From: Gyrodactylus bullatarudis
Lineage: Eukaryota > Platyhelminthes > Monogenea > Gyrodactylidea > Gyrodactylidae
NCBI GenBank assembly: GCA_012064415.1
Contig: SSNU01000145.1
Span: forward strand, 111,474 to 175,473
Length of the DNA: 64,000 bases
Direction: 5' to 3'
Shown here: piece after piece, positions 12,240 to 24,539 of the stretch
Layout of the letters: each line of letters starts with the position of its first letter
How positions within the stretch are numbered: the stretch's first letter is position 1
The notes under the pieces: model-generated
What the model saw: only the letters and a program-made list of their open reading frames with translations
The model's database searches: none
Told to the model about the DNA's origin: nothing
Made by a program: the position numbers and the translations under genes

Positions 12240-12725
12240 ATCTAAACCTAATTGACATGAAGATGAGAGTTTACTATTTTTACAATAAAAATCAAAATGG
12301 AATGAGCTAATAAGTTGTTCATATTCAAAAATAAAATCCGAAAAAAATTCAATCTGACTGAAAATTAGGCCAATTTTCGGATTTCGAAAATACACCAAAT
12401 TTCCACTTTCTCAACTTTTGTACTCAAAACTTCTATCGATTTCAGAGATTTAAAGCAGTTAAGTATTGATATTTGGCTTCATTATCAGACGAAGAATTCG
12501 AATTCACCTGCAGAAGTTCACAGAAAATCGTCATAACTGCGGGAAAACGAACCATTTGAATTTTTCGATTATCACGAAGACAAATTATCCAAAACTTTTT
12601 CCCAGAAATAGTAAGATCTTCGCCATCTCTCTGGCCAAATTCGAATTCTTCGTCTAATCTTGATCCCAAATATCAGTGCTCAACTGCTTCGAATCAACGA
12701 AATCGATAAAAAATTTCGGGATCCA
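12240..12725. repeat. Palindromic MITE, family 3, partial
   Basis: The left end is AACCTAATTGACATGAAGAT. An internal palindrome runs from GACGAAGAATTCGAATTC (12486-12505) to CAAATTCGAATTCTTCGTCT (about 12637-12656), flanked by CAGTTAAGTATTGATATTTG and its imperfect inverse CAAATATCAGTGCTCAACTG. The right outer arm is missing after about 12719. Open frames on both strands here are by-products of the palindrome. Confidence 0.7.
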
Positions 12726-12944
12726 CTCTATTGCTCTATGAATAATTTTTAAATAGAAATAAAAGATATATTGACACCAAATTCAAATTTTTTAAAGGAT
12801 CATAAGTGATATCACTTTAAAAATTGTAAGAATTTAATGAAAATAACAATTTACAAATATGAAAGAAATAGTAAAAGTTTTAGAATTAAGAATAAATGCA
12901 AGCTGAAAAAACACCAAAACTCTCCATTAAAAAAAAGAAAAGTG

Positions 12945-13145
12945 AAAAAGCTCACATAGGCCAGGGTAGTTGAAGATTATAGGAATAGTTTTTCTGAACA
13001 CATAGATTGGGTTTGTATTGATTGATAAAGAATTTCTCCTTTACACATACATCTATGCTGTCATCCCGTAGATTTTTGTATAAAACGGAAAAATTCGAAA
13101 TTGAAGCTGGGAGGTTTTTCTGCTTATTAATAATCAGTCGAGTTC
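12945..13145 (-). pseudogene. Penelope-like element 3' end, fragment
   Basis: On the minus strand this matches the C-terminal third of the GIY-YIG frame at 6005-6451 plus its 3' UTR. GCTCACATAGGCCAGGGTAG mirrors the CTACCCTGGCCTATGTGAGC-type terminus of that copy. Stops interrupt the frame. Only the tail survives, as expected of 5' truncation. Confidence 0.7.
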
Positions 13146-16100
13146 ACTGTTGAAATTCAGTCTAAAGGGTAGTAGAATTTGAAAATAATTCTTACACATT
13201 TTTCAGTTATCTTCCCTCTAATTTCTTGTCCTATTTCCAGCTCATGAAAAATTATTAAAAATTATCTAAAACAGATAAAAACAGTTCCTTCTTTTATTTT
13301 AAGTATGCCATGTTAATAAAGATGGGGGTGTTATTCATTTTTTTATCTATACTCTATTTTTGATTATACAGTAGTCATAAAATATTTATTGATGATGCTA
13401 AGAATTTCATCTGGCGCCAAAAACATCAGGCATTCCATTCTTGTATCTGGTTAAAAATGAAGGATACAGATCTAAAATATTCATCATTCGGAAAATTCTA
13501 TTTTATCATTTGTTCCAAAAATTATTACAACTTTTTTAGTAAAAGTAGATCTAATTGGAATATAAGCAACCTATTGCAAAGGCCTCTTGCAGAAGTTTCG
13601 GTACTGAGATAGTCAAGAACCTTCTTCAGTGGATGAGACGCTTGTAGCATGAACTCTCTTCAATTTTATCTAAAAATCTTTGTACGGAAGTGGCTTTTGA
13701 AAAAAGTGACTTTTATATATATTGAGTATATTGAATCAAAACTGATAACGTTCATTTTCTGATATCTAGTTACAATCATCTATAGTTTACTAAGGTTCAC
13801 AAAGATTCTTATAATTTCCGAATCCCTATGATTTAATTTCAAGTATAAACAAAACATGATTATAAAATATTTGTTCATATTTGTTTTATTTTACAGAATT
13901 TTTTTCGAGTAAACATTTCTAACGTCTAAGCATGCATTATGCTTCACTAATTTTTGATCTATTATTACCAAAGCTGGATGAACGATAAATAGGTCCAGCA
14001 GAGGCGGTTCTTGCGAAGAAGAAGGTATTAAATCACTTTTAGACCTGAGGTAAATTCAATCAATTTTAATTTTAATTATCTTTTCAGTACAAATAAAACA
14101 CTTCACAAGATTATTGATAATTTTATTTTCGGTACCCTTTCGGATTTTTTCACACGGATCCGAATTATCTGAGGAACTCTGCAGGTTTACGCCAAAATAT
14201 CTATTTTTCAAACTTGGCTTCATCCACCCTTTCGTTAGGTTAATTCTACACCCCTCTTTAGTAAAAAAAACAAGAATATCAAAGACTTTATCTTGAGTTT
14301 TGATTGAATCATGCTGTATTCCTCTTAATCCTACTGACTCTACTAAAAGGTAAATTAACCAAAGAGACACGAAAATTTACTTTACTCCTTTAAAGACTGG
14401 TCAATCAATTCAGCTGGGAATTGAAAGGAATCTGTAAATCGATATTTGCACTTTTTTCTTTTATTTATTTAAGATAAACAACACACTTGAGGTTTTTGTC
14501 ATTTTCAAACACTCAAATGCCTGGTAACTCAAAGTCTTATTCTCAAATAAAACCCAACGATCGTGAAAAAAGAAGAATCCTTGGTATTTTCGACAACCAG
14601 AAAAATTAAAATTAAATAAACTTTCGAAGTTTTGCCTGAAGAGAACCGACGAAAATAAAGCTTTATTCATTAATAATCCTTTGTTCGTTCAAAATATTTT
14701 TGTGGAAATCAGGTAACTCTGTTCTTTTTTATATAGAAATATCAATTAAAATTATGTCCCTAACGAAATTAGAAATGAAAGAAAACATTTTCTTGTCGTC
14801 AAATTTGAACTTTTAGGGTTAAAGCCATTTTGAAATGAAAAAATGAAGATCATGAGTAAATTCCATAGGGGCACTCACCTTTTTGACTTTATCAAACATG
14901 TTTCAATAGAAAATCCCGGTATATATTCTTTAATAATTCCGAAAGAGATAGAAAAAAGATAACTTGTTCAACAAATAGATCCCATACCGTGTAAAAGTGT
15001 GGCTGGTATGCGCGTAAGTTTCTCTTGTGTGTGATTTCTCTATTCCTTATTCTACCTAATCTTGAAATGATTTCAGAAATTCATTTTGATTGGTTCTCTC
15101 CTATGATTGGCTGAGATTTATTTCTAATCACAAACGTGATTTGATTGGCTTCATTGAAATCCTACATGTCGTAATATGCACCTTCTTTTATCGTATCAAT
15201 CATATATAACATTGATGATAGCTTTTCTGCATACTTACAAATTATTCAGTTTACGAATTAATTTATTTTTCAGTTCAAAGTTTTTCCAACTTCGTCTAAT
15301 GTGTATTGATTATATCATTATTTTATTGAATAACGTGTATGCAACCTACCAGAAATGAAAGAGAACACCTCCAACAGAACTGGCATCCTTCAAAATATGG
15401 ATATTCAAAAGTCGTAAGACGTCCAAGAAATGATAAATCTGTTACAGTTAGAAACCGTGAATTAGAATTAACTATAGAAAAGCATAAAACTTTCTAAATC
15501 ACTACGAATAAAGATTGAATGTTTGAGGGATAACGCTTAGGTTTTGTAAATTTAAGGGTTTATCATTCGAAGAATAAGAATATTTCATTCTGATAGGTCT
15601 GTTCTTGGCCAAAAAGGATTTTTGTAACTCAATTGGGAAAATATAATAATAATAATTCAAGTTAGAATTAGGAAAGAAAAACTGCAAAAAACTATTTTGA
15701 AAGTTTTGCTTACAGAAATTCCGCAGCGAATTTTAGTGGTATGATTTTGAAATATTTTTGTCATATCGATAGGCGAATTTAGTAAAAGGTTTTTGGAGAT
15801 TCTAAATATGTATTAGACTGGGTCCCTATTTTTAAAACGATGAAAATTAAAAAATCAAATTCATTGAAGCGTAGATTAAGAGTTGCTAGATCTTGTAAGT
15901 CTATCATGTTCAATGAACATTGTTCATTGTAGCTTCTAGTACTTTGACTCTAACTAATCGTATCCGTACTTATAAGTAAAAATATGGAAAAAATATATAT
16001 ATAATTATACTTCAAATCAACTAAACGAGGATTTTAAAAATTCTATAAAATTTAATTTAAAACCCAAAAAAGTTATCCAATTAGATAATCATATTAATTA

Positions 16101-17751
16101 GGTGTAATTCTTTCTCTCCGGAATTCAAATAATAGACATTCGCCATTTCCTTGTTCTTTTTGCTTAAAGTTCAACTCAATTAAAGTAAGGAAATAACAGT
16201 GCATCAGTGTATAGAAATCTGCCTGTCGGGGGTTCCCTCAAGTTAGTTATGAAAAGAGATACTGAAATGCATAAATAAATAGAAACGGATATAAATCAAT
16301 TTTATTGACATTGGATTCGTCTGTAATATTTGAACTATTGCGAGGATTTACATGTCTTTGTGTGGAATACATTTTTATTCCAGGAAATTAAGAACGCAAA
16401 TTCGATTTCTTTAGGTAAATAAATTTTTCTCTGTAGGAACTGACTTGTGGGAATTGGAAGATAAATGCTACCGTATTTGCTGATAGGGAAGGAGAAAAAT
16501 TCGCGTGAATTTTCCAATTAATAAATTCCTTTCAATGGCAAAATTAAATTAGCCTACAGACTCAGAGAATTCCATAAATACCAAATTCTCTCTGCTACCA
16601 GATTCTATCGGAAAGGACCTAAGGATCTAAGCTAGTTGCTACTTTTCCTCCGGATATTTAGGAATATAGGATCCCATTAGGAATTGAACTAACCCATCAC
16701 AGTAATTCCATAGCAAAAATTTTTGAATCTGTTTAAATAGGGTAAAAATAAGTTCATGGGAACAGTTGATTTTTTCGACAAGAGAAATATCGAAGAAGAG
16801 GAAAGGAAATTATGAACTCCTAATTGAATCTTGCAAAACGAATTGTAAATGACAGAGATCAATCTGTCATCGGAATGAAAAGAATTATAAATCTGCTAAA
16901 TCCCATACCTGCTAAATGAAGATAAGATTTTCAACTTATGTGGGGAAAACAGCACCGAATTCCTTCAAGAGTCAAAGATGAAAACGTATTATTTTTGTCA
17001 AAATTTCAATAATCATTTAGGCAATGAATAGTGCAGCACCTATACTTACAAAGATAATAAGATGAAAAACATTCGAAAAATATGTATTTTTTGAAGGATT
17101 TTTCAATTTTTTATAACGCATTTAAAAGAGCTTTGCGGGAGCGCTGAATCCACGTATTACCCATTAATTAAAGCAAACTTTTACGCTCTTTCTAATGGGG
17201 ATCAAATCAATTTCGGATTCCTATGTTTTCATACCAAAAATATCAATCAAGTTCATTGAGCTAGCAATTTTTCATTTTTTTTGGCCATAGTTCAATTATT
17301 CAAATCATTACCCGTATTATCTAAAATTATTTCGTTAGGTAATGTATAATCTATTATATTTCGTCTGATTTGGTAATGCCCAACGCGCGTATATGTCTAC
17401 TTAGATTGTTTCTAAATGCTCTGGGAGTTTCTTTCGTTCAAAACTAGAGAAAAAAACATATGGGATGATTAGGACATAGATAGGGTTAAATACTAGAGCT
17501 TTAGTGATTCAAATACTTTTGCATTCACAAAATTCTGAGATGGAATTCATATTTAAATCTTGATAATTATAGCAGTTATCACTGATACGGAAGAACAGTT
17601 TGAAACAAATAACTAAGCAATGAAATGTTTTTAGACTGATAATTGTTAGAATTCATTTTTATCCTCAATAGACCTTCAAGAAAGAGAAGAAATCTTCAAT
17701 GTTCGTTAGACGAAATTTGCCAAAATTACCTAATTTATCTGTCGGTATATA
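13146..17751. other. Long stretch without a supportable gene
   Basis: AT-rich, with no conserved domain visible. A minus-strand frame at 14056-14370 (104 codons) has somewhat gene-like composition and ends near KCFICTEKIIK, but it has no family resemblance, no clear splice signals and overlaps another frame. I do not call it. A CCAAT-like cluster at 15070-15150 (GATTGGTTCTC, GATTGGCTGAG, GATTGGCTTC) has no attached gene. Confidence 0.4.
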
Positions 17752-18297
17752 AGGGACACCCAATTGAGTACTTGTTTTCAACAATAGTTAATTTAAACTG
17801 ATCAATTTGATCCAGAAGATGAAATCCAATTTCCTTGAAAGTATGCTCAATCGAAAGAACGAAGGATTTCAGTCTAACATAAAGAAGAAAACTATGGAAT
17901 TTCTTTTTATAAAAGCTGTGAGTTTGTTTCAAATGTAAATATTAGTGGATATTTTTGATGATTTTTTCTACCCTCTGAAGTTCATATTCAAAGTTTCTGT
18001 TATTTCTGAGTAGACGCAAAATTGATCTATATACCAATCGACGCAGAATTAATTGCTCTACATAATGAGCCTAGCTATAATTAGGTTTAGTTGCTTTTAC
18101 AAATTGTTTTGAGTGAAAAACTATTCTCAATTTCCCCAAAATTCTCATTTTTCCCCCATATCTCCCAAACTAAACCCAACTTTCTAATTCTAAGACCAGA
18201 TTTGGAATCAGCGTGAAATTTTGGATCGACAACACACGGATCTTACCCAATTACTTTTTTGGAAATTTTTTTCTGATACACAGTGTAATTCAATGTA
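17752..18297. repeat. Diverged solo terminal repeat of the 32.6-kb transposon family
   Basis: From CTGATCAATTTGATCCAGAA through CAATCGACGCAGAATTAAT and GACCAGATTTGGAATCAGCG to GATACACAGTGT this matches, in order and orientation, the right 590-bp terminal repeat of the transposon at 32656-35535, with substitutions and small gaps. The outer tip is near 18290. A shorter stretch in opposite orientation begins just beyond (18352-18395, TTCATGCTGATTCCGGATC). This may be the facing terminal repeat of a related, internally deleted element. No transposase lies between them. Confidence 0.8.
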
Positions 18298-18784
18298 AAT
18301 GCTAAAATCACACGGGGGTCACGGAAAATGTAATTTTGTAAATGTAAAAAGCAAATTTTCATGCTGATTCCGGATCTGTTCTCAGAATTTTTTAAACTAT
18401 AGTGAGATAAATATCACGCTAAAATTTGCGATCAGAATTTCTACTTTCCAAATGATTTAATTAAAAATATTTCCCAAAAATCGTTTTTCCACAGTATATC
18501 TGGAACTGAGAAAGATATCAGGATTCTAACAACAGGTAAGGATTCAGCTTCAAAATTTGATTAGACCTAAAAATAATTATGTAATTTTTTCCATCACCAA
18601 AATGTGAGCATAAGAGATAGATTTTTCCCACTTTCGGTTTTTAACTCTAGTCATAATCTGGTTCAGCTCTTTGAAACGGTTCTAATGATGTATAAAACAT
18701 GGGTCCAAAAACCTACTTTAGATTGAGACATATCATGTTTAAACATGTTTTATTGACTCTCTAATGGACGAGAGAATTGCCTAA

Positions 18785-19497
18785 TCATCATTTATCAACA
18801 ATTTTTTCGACTTTACCTCAATTGAACTCTCTGATTTCCTTGTGACAAAAAAATCATTAGTTGGAATATGTCGTTCTTCAAGAAGATTTCTTCCCAAGAA
18901 CTTTTCTGATAAAAAGATTGATGAAAATATCAAAGGATATCTTTTCGATAATCACAATTTTCTACTCCGATATGGGCAAAAGAAAAACCGTCCTGTTATT
19001 CTTTTATCAAGTCTACACACTAAATTTGATGATAGCGGCTCTAAACCGGAAATAATTCAGTATTACAACTCAACAAAAGGAGGAGTGGATACACTGGATC
19101 AACTTGTTCGCAACTATAGTGGTAAAAGAGGTACAAGGCGATGGCCACTAGCATTATTTTGGAATATTCTAGACCTGGCTGCTTATAATACGTATGTTCT
19201 TTATTTTATGAAATATCCAGCATTTTTTGATGCTAATGGAAAGCAATCTCAAAGAGATTTTTTTGTAGAACCTCAGTAAGAGTTTGCTAACAAGAAGAAC
19301 AAACAAACGGGATCGAAGTTTATTAGAAATCTCTATCAATGATGAACCTCCTTCAAAAATGCCTAAACTTGTTTCAGGTAAAAAGAGATGCACTATTTGT
19401 CCACGTAATCTCGATAGATCAGGTTATAAAAATGTTCCAAGTGTGAGAACTTCCCTTGTAAAGATTATGCTGTAATATGTGAAAATTGCTATAGATG
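18785..19497 (+). pseudogene. piggyBac transposase relic, C-terminal half
   Basis: The frame begins NNFFDFTSIELSDFL (18803 on), matching the end of the DDE core of piggyBac transposases, and continues through KPEIIQYYNSTKGGVDTLDQ, NYSGKRGTRRWPLALFWNIL and LAAYNTYVLYF to a stop at 19279. A +1 shift near 19280 continues as LLTRRTNKRDRSLLEISIND and SGKKRCTICPRNLDRSGYKN. A second shift near 19432 restores the Cys-rich C-terminal finger (KCSKCENFPCKDYAVICENC). The N-terminal half, including the first catalytic Asp, is absent. This copy is 5'-truncated and carries two frameshifts, so it cannot encode an active enzyme. Its last catalytic-region Asp (GGVDTLD) is intact. Confidence 0.9.
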
Positions 19498-21892
19498 AAT
19501 AGATCCTCTTCATTATTCTCTCATTATATTTGCACTTTTTTTTATAAAATTTAATCGCTTTTAGATTGGGGGAGTATACACCCCCGTTTGCAATAAATGG
19601 AATTTTTTGTATTTAACAGAAAAAAATCAGAAACTTTGGCTCTATTATGTCACTATCTAAGAAATCAAATCTTTCAAAAATTTGGACTGAATTTGAAATA
19701 GTTTGCCATGATGTGGAACTTGTGCGGCTTGGCAGTTTGAAATTATCAAAATTAAATTTTTTAAATCTACCCCTAGTGAGCATATATAAACAGATTATCT
19801 ATTATCAAAATTATTATCTTTTCTGTTTAAAATTCTAAATCTCTGCAAATTTATAGAAATAAATTCTCAGAAATTTCCCGAAGCTTATTTTCACACGAAT
19901 ACTTTTGCACTCAAAGTTTAAAAAAAAGGAAAAATCGCGCCAATCCGAAATGATTTGAATTTCTTGATGGAAAATCATAGAATCCTGACTTGCTTCCATT
20001 CGAGCATTATCGTGTATTGCCTGAGTTGTTTTGCTTAAAATAAATAATCTATCGATTAAATTAAATCCAATGGCTCATCTGTCGCCATCTTATACCAGTT
20101 TATTCCAGTAAATACTTTTATTGTAATTCATTAAGAGAACTAACTAGAACTGACTATTGATCGATTATATAAAAATACATATCATGCAAACTCATGTTTA
20201 AATTATTTACTTATTTTTTTCCAATACTCAAAACGGTAAAGGAATAACTAAACATTAAATATACATTTGTTTTTTAAGTAGAACTAGGAATGTTACTTTG
20301 AAATTCCTCAGATACAAAGAGTAGAAACATTTTTGATGCTCTATTAAGTAGGATTTGCTCAAGGTCAAAGATATGAGTTGTACTAAGCGGTGGGCTCAAA
20401 GTACTTGAAATCTATACTAATCTCTCGGATGTTTTGGAGAAAATCCAGATCGCTAAAAAAGATATTCAATCAACTAATGAGGATGGATTATGAAAACTTT
20501 GATGATGTAGATCAAACGAGATCAAAATTTTTTTTCCTTTTTCGAAAGATTAAGAGACAAAACTTTTTCCAGATACAGGATATTCGAGGCTTCGAATAGT
20601 TCTACCATTAGTGGATGAAACACCTCTTCTGAACCTTGATTAAAGGATTCTTTTTCAATGGAAAAAATACCAATTATCGTTAGATTTATCATGAGAAATG
20701 AGTTTTCAAAATAAAAACGTTTTAAATAAAAAGTAACTTTCTTTGAATTATTAGTATGACACGTGTCTGACGAATGATAGTTAGGCGAGATTTTTGCGAA
20801 TTCATAGACTTCTCATCAAAGGGTTTAAATAAAAAAATTGTTCTTTCTAACCAATTTGCATTGCCTCTAGCAATCAAGATAAGAGCTTTGATGTGGGAAG
20901 CAAAATGTTCACGTAAAAGCTGGATTTAAAAAATAACAGGAGATATTCTGTTAACTTTTCAAATTCTCATCCATCAATATAGATTTGTCTAATGGAATTA
21001 ATTAAAAATCAATATGGGGAAACGTTATCTTAAATATCCTTGTGGGAATTGATTTATCCAAAAATAAAAATTTAAAGAGTTAAATTTTAAGATACAGTTA
21101 TTTTCCACTGAGGACTTGTTCGAATTGAAAATCACTAATCGAGAATAATAATGCAATGCAAAAAAACCATGCTTAGTGTATGTGATTACTATTTTCTTAC
21201 GTCGTCAAATGGTCACAGATGATAAAACAGCCCAACGCCAAAGACTCTGACACTCTGACAAATAAGGCAACTAAAATCTATAATACTAAATATAATCCTT
21301 CTTTTATTCAAGTTATATTTAAACTATTTTTCATAAGATCAATAAAAAATAAAATGTAATGAAAAAATAATAAATTATGCATTTTCAGTTATTATTACAA
21401 ACAAACTAGATTTTGCTATCAGCGTATCCTATCGTGCATATCAACCTCAACTTGAATAAAATCTTCAGATGAGTTAAGAGAAATAAAGATTAAGAGTTTC
21501 AGAATTATAGATTCAGAACTATATTGATAAAATTATATTGGAATATTACTTGTTTACTTGCATGTGCTTACTTAGAAGTAGTTATTCGAATATATTTATA
21601 ATAAATATTCTCAGCTTCATATTAAATTAGATTCCAGAATTTCGACTATTAACACTTATATAGTTCTCCTTGTGTTAATAAAACTATCACAGATTATAGT
21701 TCTGCTCTATCAGCTTTGAAGCAGGACAAAATTTATCTTCTGGAAAATTCGTTTTCCACTTCAAAAAGCAACGTTGATTGTAAAATAACAGACTAAACAA
21801 GTTTGAGTAACTATATTTTGAAAATATATCGACTTCAAGTATTCTCATGAAGACCCTTGCACAGTTTTACATGAAAATATAGTTTAAATTCG
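19498..21892. other. Unassigned stretch containing one dispersed repeat
   Basis: About 20701-20850 shares CGTTTTAAA, AACTTTCTTTGAATTATTAG and GACGAATGATAG with 23255-23410. At 19572 there is GGGGGAGTATACACCCCC, a short perfect palindrome downstream of the piggyBac relic. Nothing else can be supported; the frame at 20390-20599 is AT-rich and unrecognised. Confidence 0.4.
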
Positions 21893-22036
21893 AAAAAAGT
21901 TGCCCCTCTTTAATTTCTCTTCAAGTTTGAATCGTGTTGGTCTTTTTATTATCGACGACATCGATGTTAAAAAAAGCCCTTGGTCTCTTTGTCACTCAGA
22001 AAAATTACTGGAAAACAAGAGGGTGCCAATGTTCTA
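21893..22036 (-). repeat. G/C-ended MITE, inverted copy
   Basis: Read on the minus strand it runs from TAGAACATTGGCACCCTC through CATCGATGTCG and TTGAATCGTGTTGGTC-inverse words to AGAGGGGCAACTTTTT. It matches the complete copy at 50004-50166 over its whole length. The TA next to the preserved end fits a TA target duplication. Confidence 0.75.
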
Positions 22037-22078
22037 TAGATTAGTCCTGAAATGTGCACAAAATTGAGTTGAAGTTGA

Positions 22079-22145
22079 AAAGAGACTTTTCCGTATAAAA
22101 AGGCAAAGCCTAACAAGTCGGGTTTTCAGTTTTCACCGAATAACT
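22079..22145 (+). repeat. Short dispersed repeat, inverted relative at 39288-39345
   Basis: AAAAAGGCAAAGCCTAACAA then GTCGGGTTTTCAGTTTTCAC mirrors GTAAAAACTGAAAGCCCGAC and TTGCAATGCTTTGCCTTTTA at 39290-39335. No ends are defined. Confidence 0.55.
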
Positions 22146-22556
22146 CAAAAAATCTATCATTATGGGCAAATTTTTAGGCAGGTTTGAAAGTTTTGAGGGA
22201 TATTTTTTTCAAAAAAGTCAACGAAAGTTGATAATCTAATCGTCTCTCAACCTGTAATTAGCGGAAATAGAAATGGTAAAAAACCTCCACCTGGAATAAC
22301 TAAGAAGGGCAGAAAATGTAATAGTTTAAGAGGGCAACCAAAAATGGTTAGATACGTTAGGAGGAAACAATGATCCTGGAGACAAACAACCAATCCCTCC
22401 TTCCCCTATATTGTGCTCAAATCCGATTAAACCAATCAGAGGATTTTATCTGTTTTCAAATTGTACATATATCTAGGCGGTGAATCAGTCTGATGAGATC
22501 CGGTGAAATATAAGCTTTATCACTAAATATTCACTCATCTTCTGAATCCTCACAGT

Positions 22557-22737
22557 GATATAAAAACCAAAATTTAGCTATCAAGTTATTTAGCCAAAAA
22601 TATTACTAATGCAAGTTCACATTGTGGGCTTCAATTTAAACTTTAATTGATCCAGAATCCTATCAAACTGGTAGAGTTATGAAGGTTCCAAAAAATTGGA
22701 AAATGGAAATATATGTCCATCTGCACCGAAAGGGTTA
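22557..22737 (+). repeat. Dispersed repeat, inverted copy at 29634-29834
   Basis: ATGCAAGTTCACATTGTGGG, CTTCAATTTAAACTTTAATT, GATCCAGAATCCTATCAAAC and TGGTAGAGTTATGAAGGTTC are all present reverse-complemented, at high identity, at 29640-29745. The repeat has no coding content. The high identity suggests a fairly recent copy event. Confidence 0.8.
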
Positions 22738-23254
22738 AGTGTATCATAAGAGAGCTTCTTTGGAAGAGAACTTGATGAATTATTCAAAAACTTTGCTAGT
22801 AACTGAGATATCCAAAAGTCAATGCTGTAAAATGTACAGTTATTATTACTAACTAAAGAGTAATACAGTCACACATTTCAACTGTCTATTATATATTTCC
22901 ATCTGTTTCCTAACTGTAATGAAATATCCCTCTTTTGCTTTTATAGATTTGATCATCTCCTGTTGAGTGTTGTTAGATGTTATCAACTGGATGTATCCAT
23001 CTTGTTTTTTTTATTGACTACAGTACTCTTGATTCCTTTTATATAACAAAATGCTGATACAAATAAAAGGATTTGGATATTAATTTTATGGTACAGATAA
23101 GACGAACCTATTCAGGACATTTTGATCCATTTTTTGATCCAAAATCATGCTATCTTTGAAGCTTTAGCAGATAGAGTTCAGGCGATTGCGTATTTGAATT
23201 CTACAGGTATGATTCCTGGATAAAATTTATCTTACTTTTTATCTATGACCCTGG

Positions 23255-23410
23255 GAAGTAGGTTTTCAAAAAAGCGTTTTAAACAAAAATTAATTTTTTG
23301 AAAAAAAATCAACTCTCTTTAAATTAGTACTGCGCGAGTTTGACGAATGATAGAGCCAAGATGTTTTCGTATTCCAGGAGATTAATAAATTTCCTATCGA
23401 ATGGGTGGTT
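23255..23410 (+). repeat. Dispersed repeat related to 20701-20850
   Basis: Shares GCGTTTTAAACAAAAATTAA, CAACTCTCTTTAAATTAGTA and TTTGACGAATGATAG with 20701-20850 in the same orientation. Ends are unclear. Confidence 0.45.
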
Positions 23411-23792
23411 AACGAAGCATTTTCTGAGGCTTGAATGAATAATAATGAGTTGTTAAAATGACCTGTGATAGAACTATCACTGTGAAACTTTAAGGGTTAA
23501 AAATCAATGATAAACCAAACTTGGCCCTCATGTCCGAAATTAGAAAATTTGTAATTTTACCAAAATGATTCCGAATCAAGATTCTTTTTTGAAGTAGTAT
23601 AAAAGGTTAAAATAGGGATTTTTTGGCTCTAAAATTAGTTATCTTCTAAACTATGGAAGATATCGAGGAGGCAATTGTTTCAAGTAAAATTGGTTAACTA
23701 TTTCAAGTATCTTTCAGTTAAAATACTGTACAATACATTAGAAGCATTTCCATTAAAAATATAGCTTTTTAAATAGTTAATAAAAATGAATA

Positions 23793-24272
23793 CAGTTGTG
23801 CCCCAGTTTTGGTGTATGAGAAATCGTACACCCCAATTTTCCTATGAAAAATAGTTCTTCTCATCAAGACACTGAAACGACTTTTGATAGAATTCGTCAT
23901 TGATTTTTAATTAGACATGAAGCTAACATAGAAAATATTTGAAACTAAATTGAAACCCATAATTATAGACTATAGTTATAATAATTATTGAACTTTTGAA
24001 CATTTGACACATTGCCTTTTTTATCAAGTTTATTTTCAAGAGTTTTCATGCTCATTGGACGAATTCAATAGGGTTTAGTGGTACTGATCGAATCAAGAGA
24101 GGATTCTCTTTAAATTGAGACAAAAAACTAAAATATTGTGAAATTTTGGCCAAAAAATTATCTTTCCAAAGACTTGTTCTACTTTTAAGTAGATCTATTA
24201 TGAGAAAAATCTATGTTTCATAGGAAAATTGGGGTGTGCGATTTCTCATACATCAAAACTGGGGCACAACTG
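23793..24272. mobile_element. Tc1/mariner-type MITE with TA target duplication
   Basis: The left terminal repeat starts CAGTTGTGCCCCAGTTTTGG and continues with GTATGAGAAATCG and ACACCCCAATTTTCCTATG. The right end is its reverse complement, with only a few mismatches over about 60 bp. Both ends are flanked by TA (23791-23792 and 24273-24274), the signature target duplication of Tc1/mariner-like elements. The 480-bp body has no transposase frame, so it would have to be mobilised in trans. Confidence 0.85.
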
Positions 24273-24539
24273 TAGTTAAAACTATCCGCATAGGGAATTT
24301 GAGCATTTGGTCGATAAATTTTGATTAAAATACATATACACAGATTTTTACGTAATACGAGTATGCAAATATTATTAATAAAATAATCTTAGAAATAAAA
24401 TGAGAGAAATTCCCACAGTTTTCCTCATAAGTGTCCACATTCACTCACTCACTTTAAAAGGATTTCTTGAGTGGATTATTATTGAGAAGATGAAATAAGC
24501 AGAGAATTTCTGAGTGACAAATTAAATTCTATTACAGCT

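Noticed and set aside
14056..14370. 104-codon minus-strand frame with moderately gene-like composition
   Set aside because: No recognisable family, no convincing splice sites, overlaps a 60-codon frame on the other strand, and no homologous block elsewhere in the window.
14461..14670. Minus-strand frame with a faint FLYWCH-finger look (FFFHDRWVLFENK...AFECLKMTK)
   Set aside because: The Cys/His spacing of the finger is incomplete and nothing nearby supports a gene.
17735..17932. 65-codon minus-strand frame
   Set aside because: It lies in a diverged terminal repeat of the long-repeat transposon and is not a gene.
19284..19475. Separate small gene downstream of the piggyBac frame
   Set aside because: It is the frameshifted C-terminal part of the same transposase, including the start of its Cys-rich finger.
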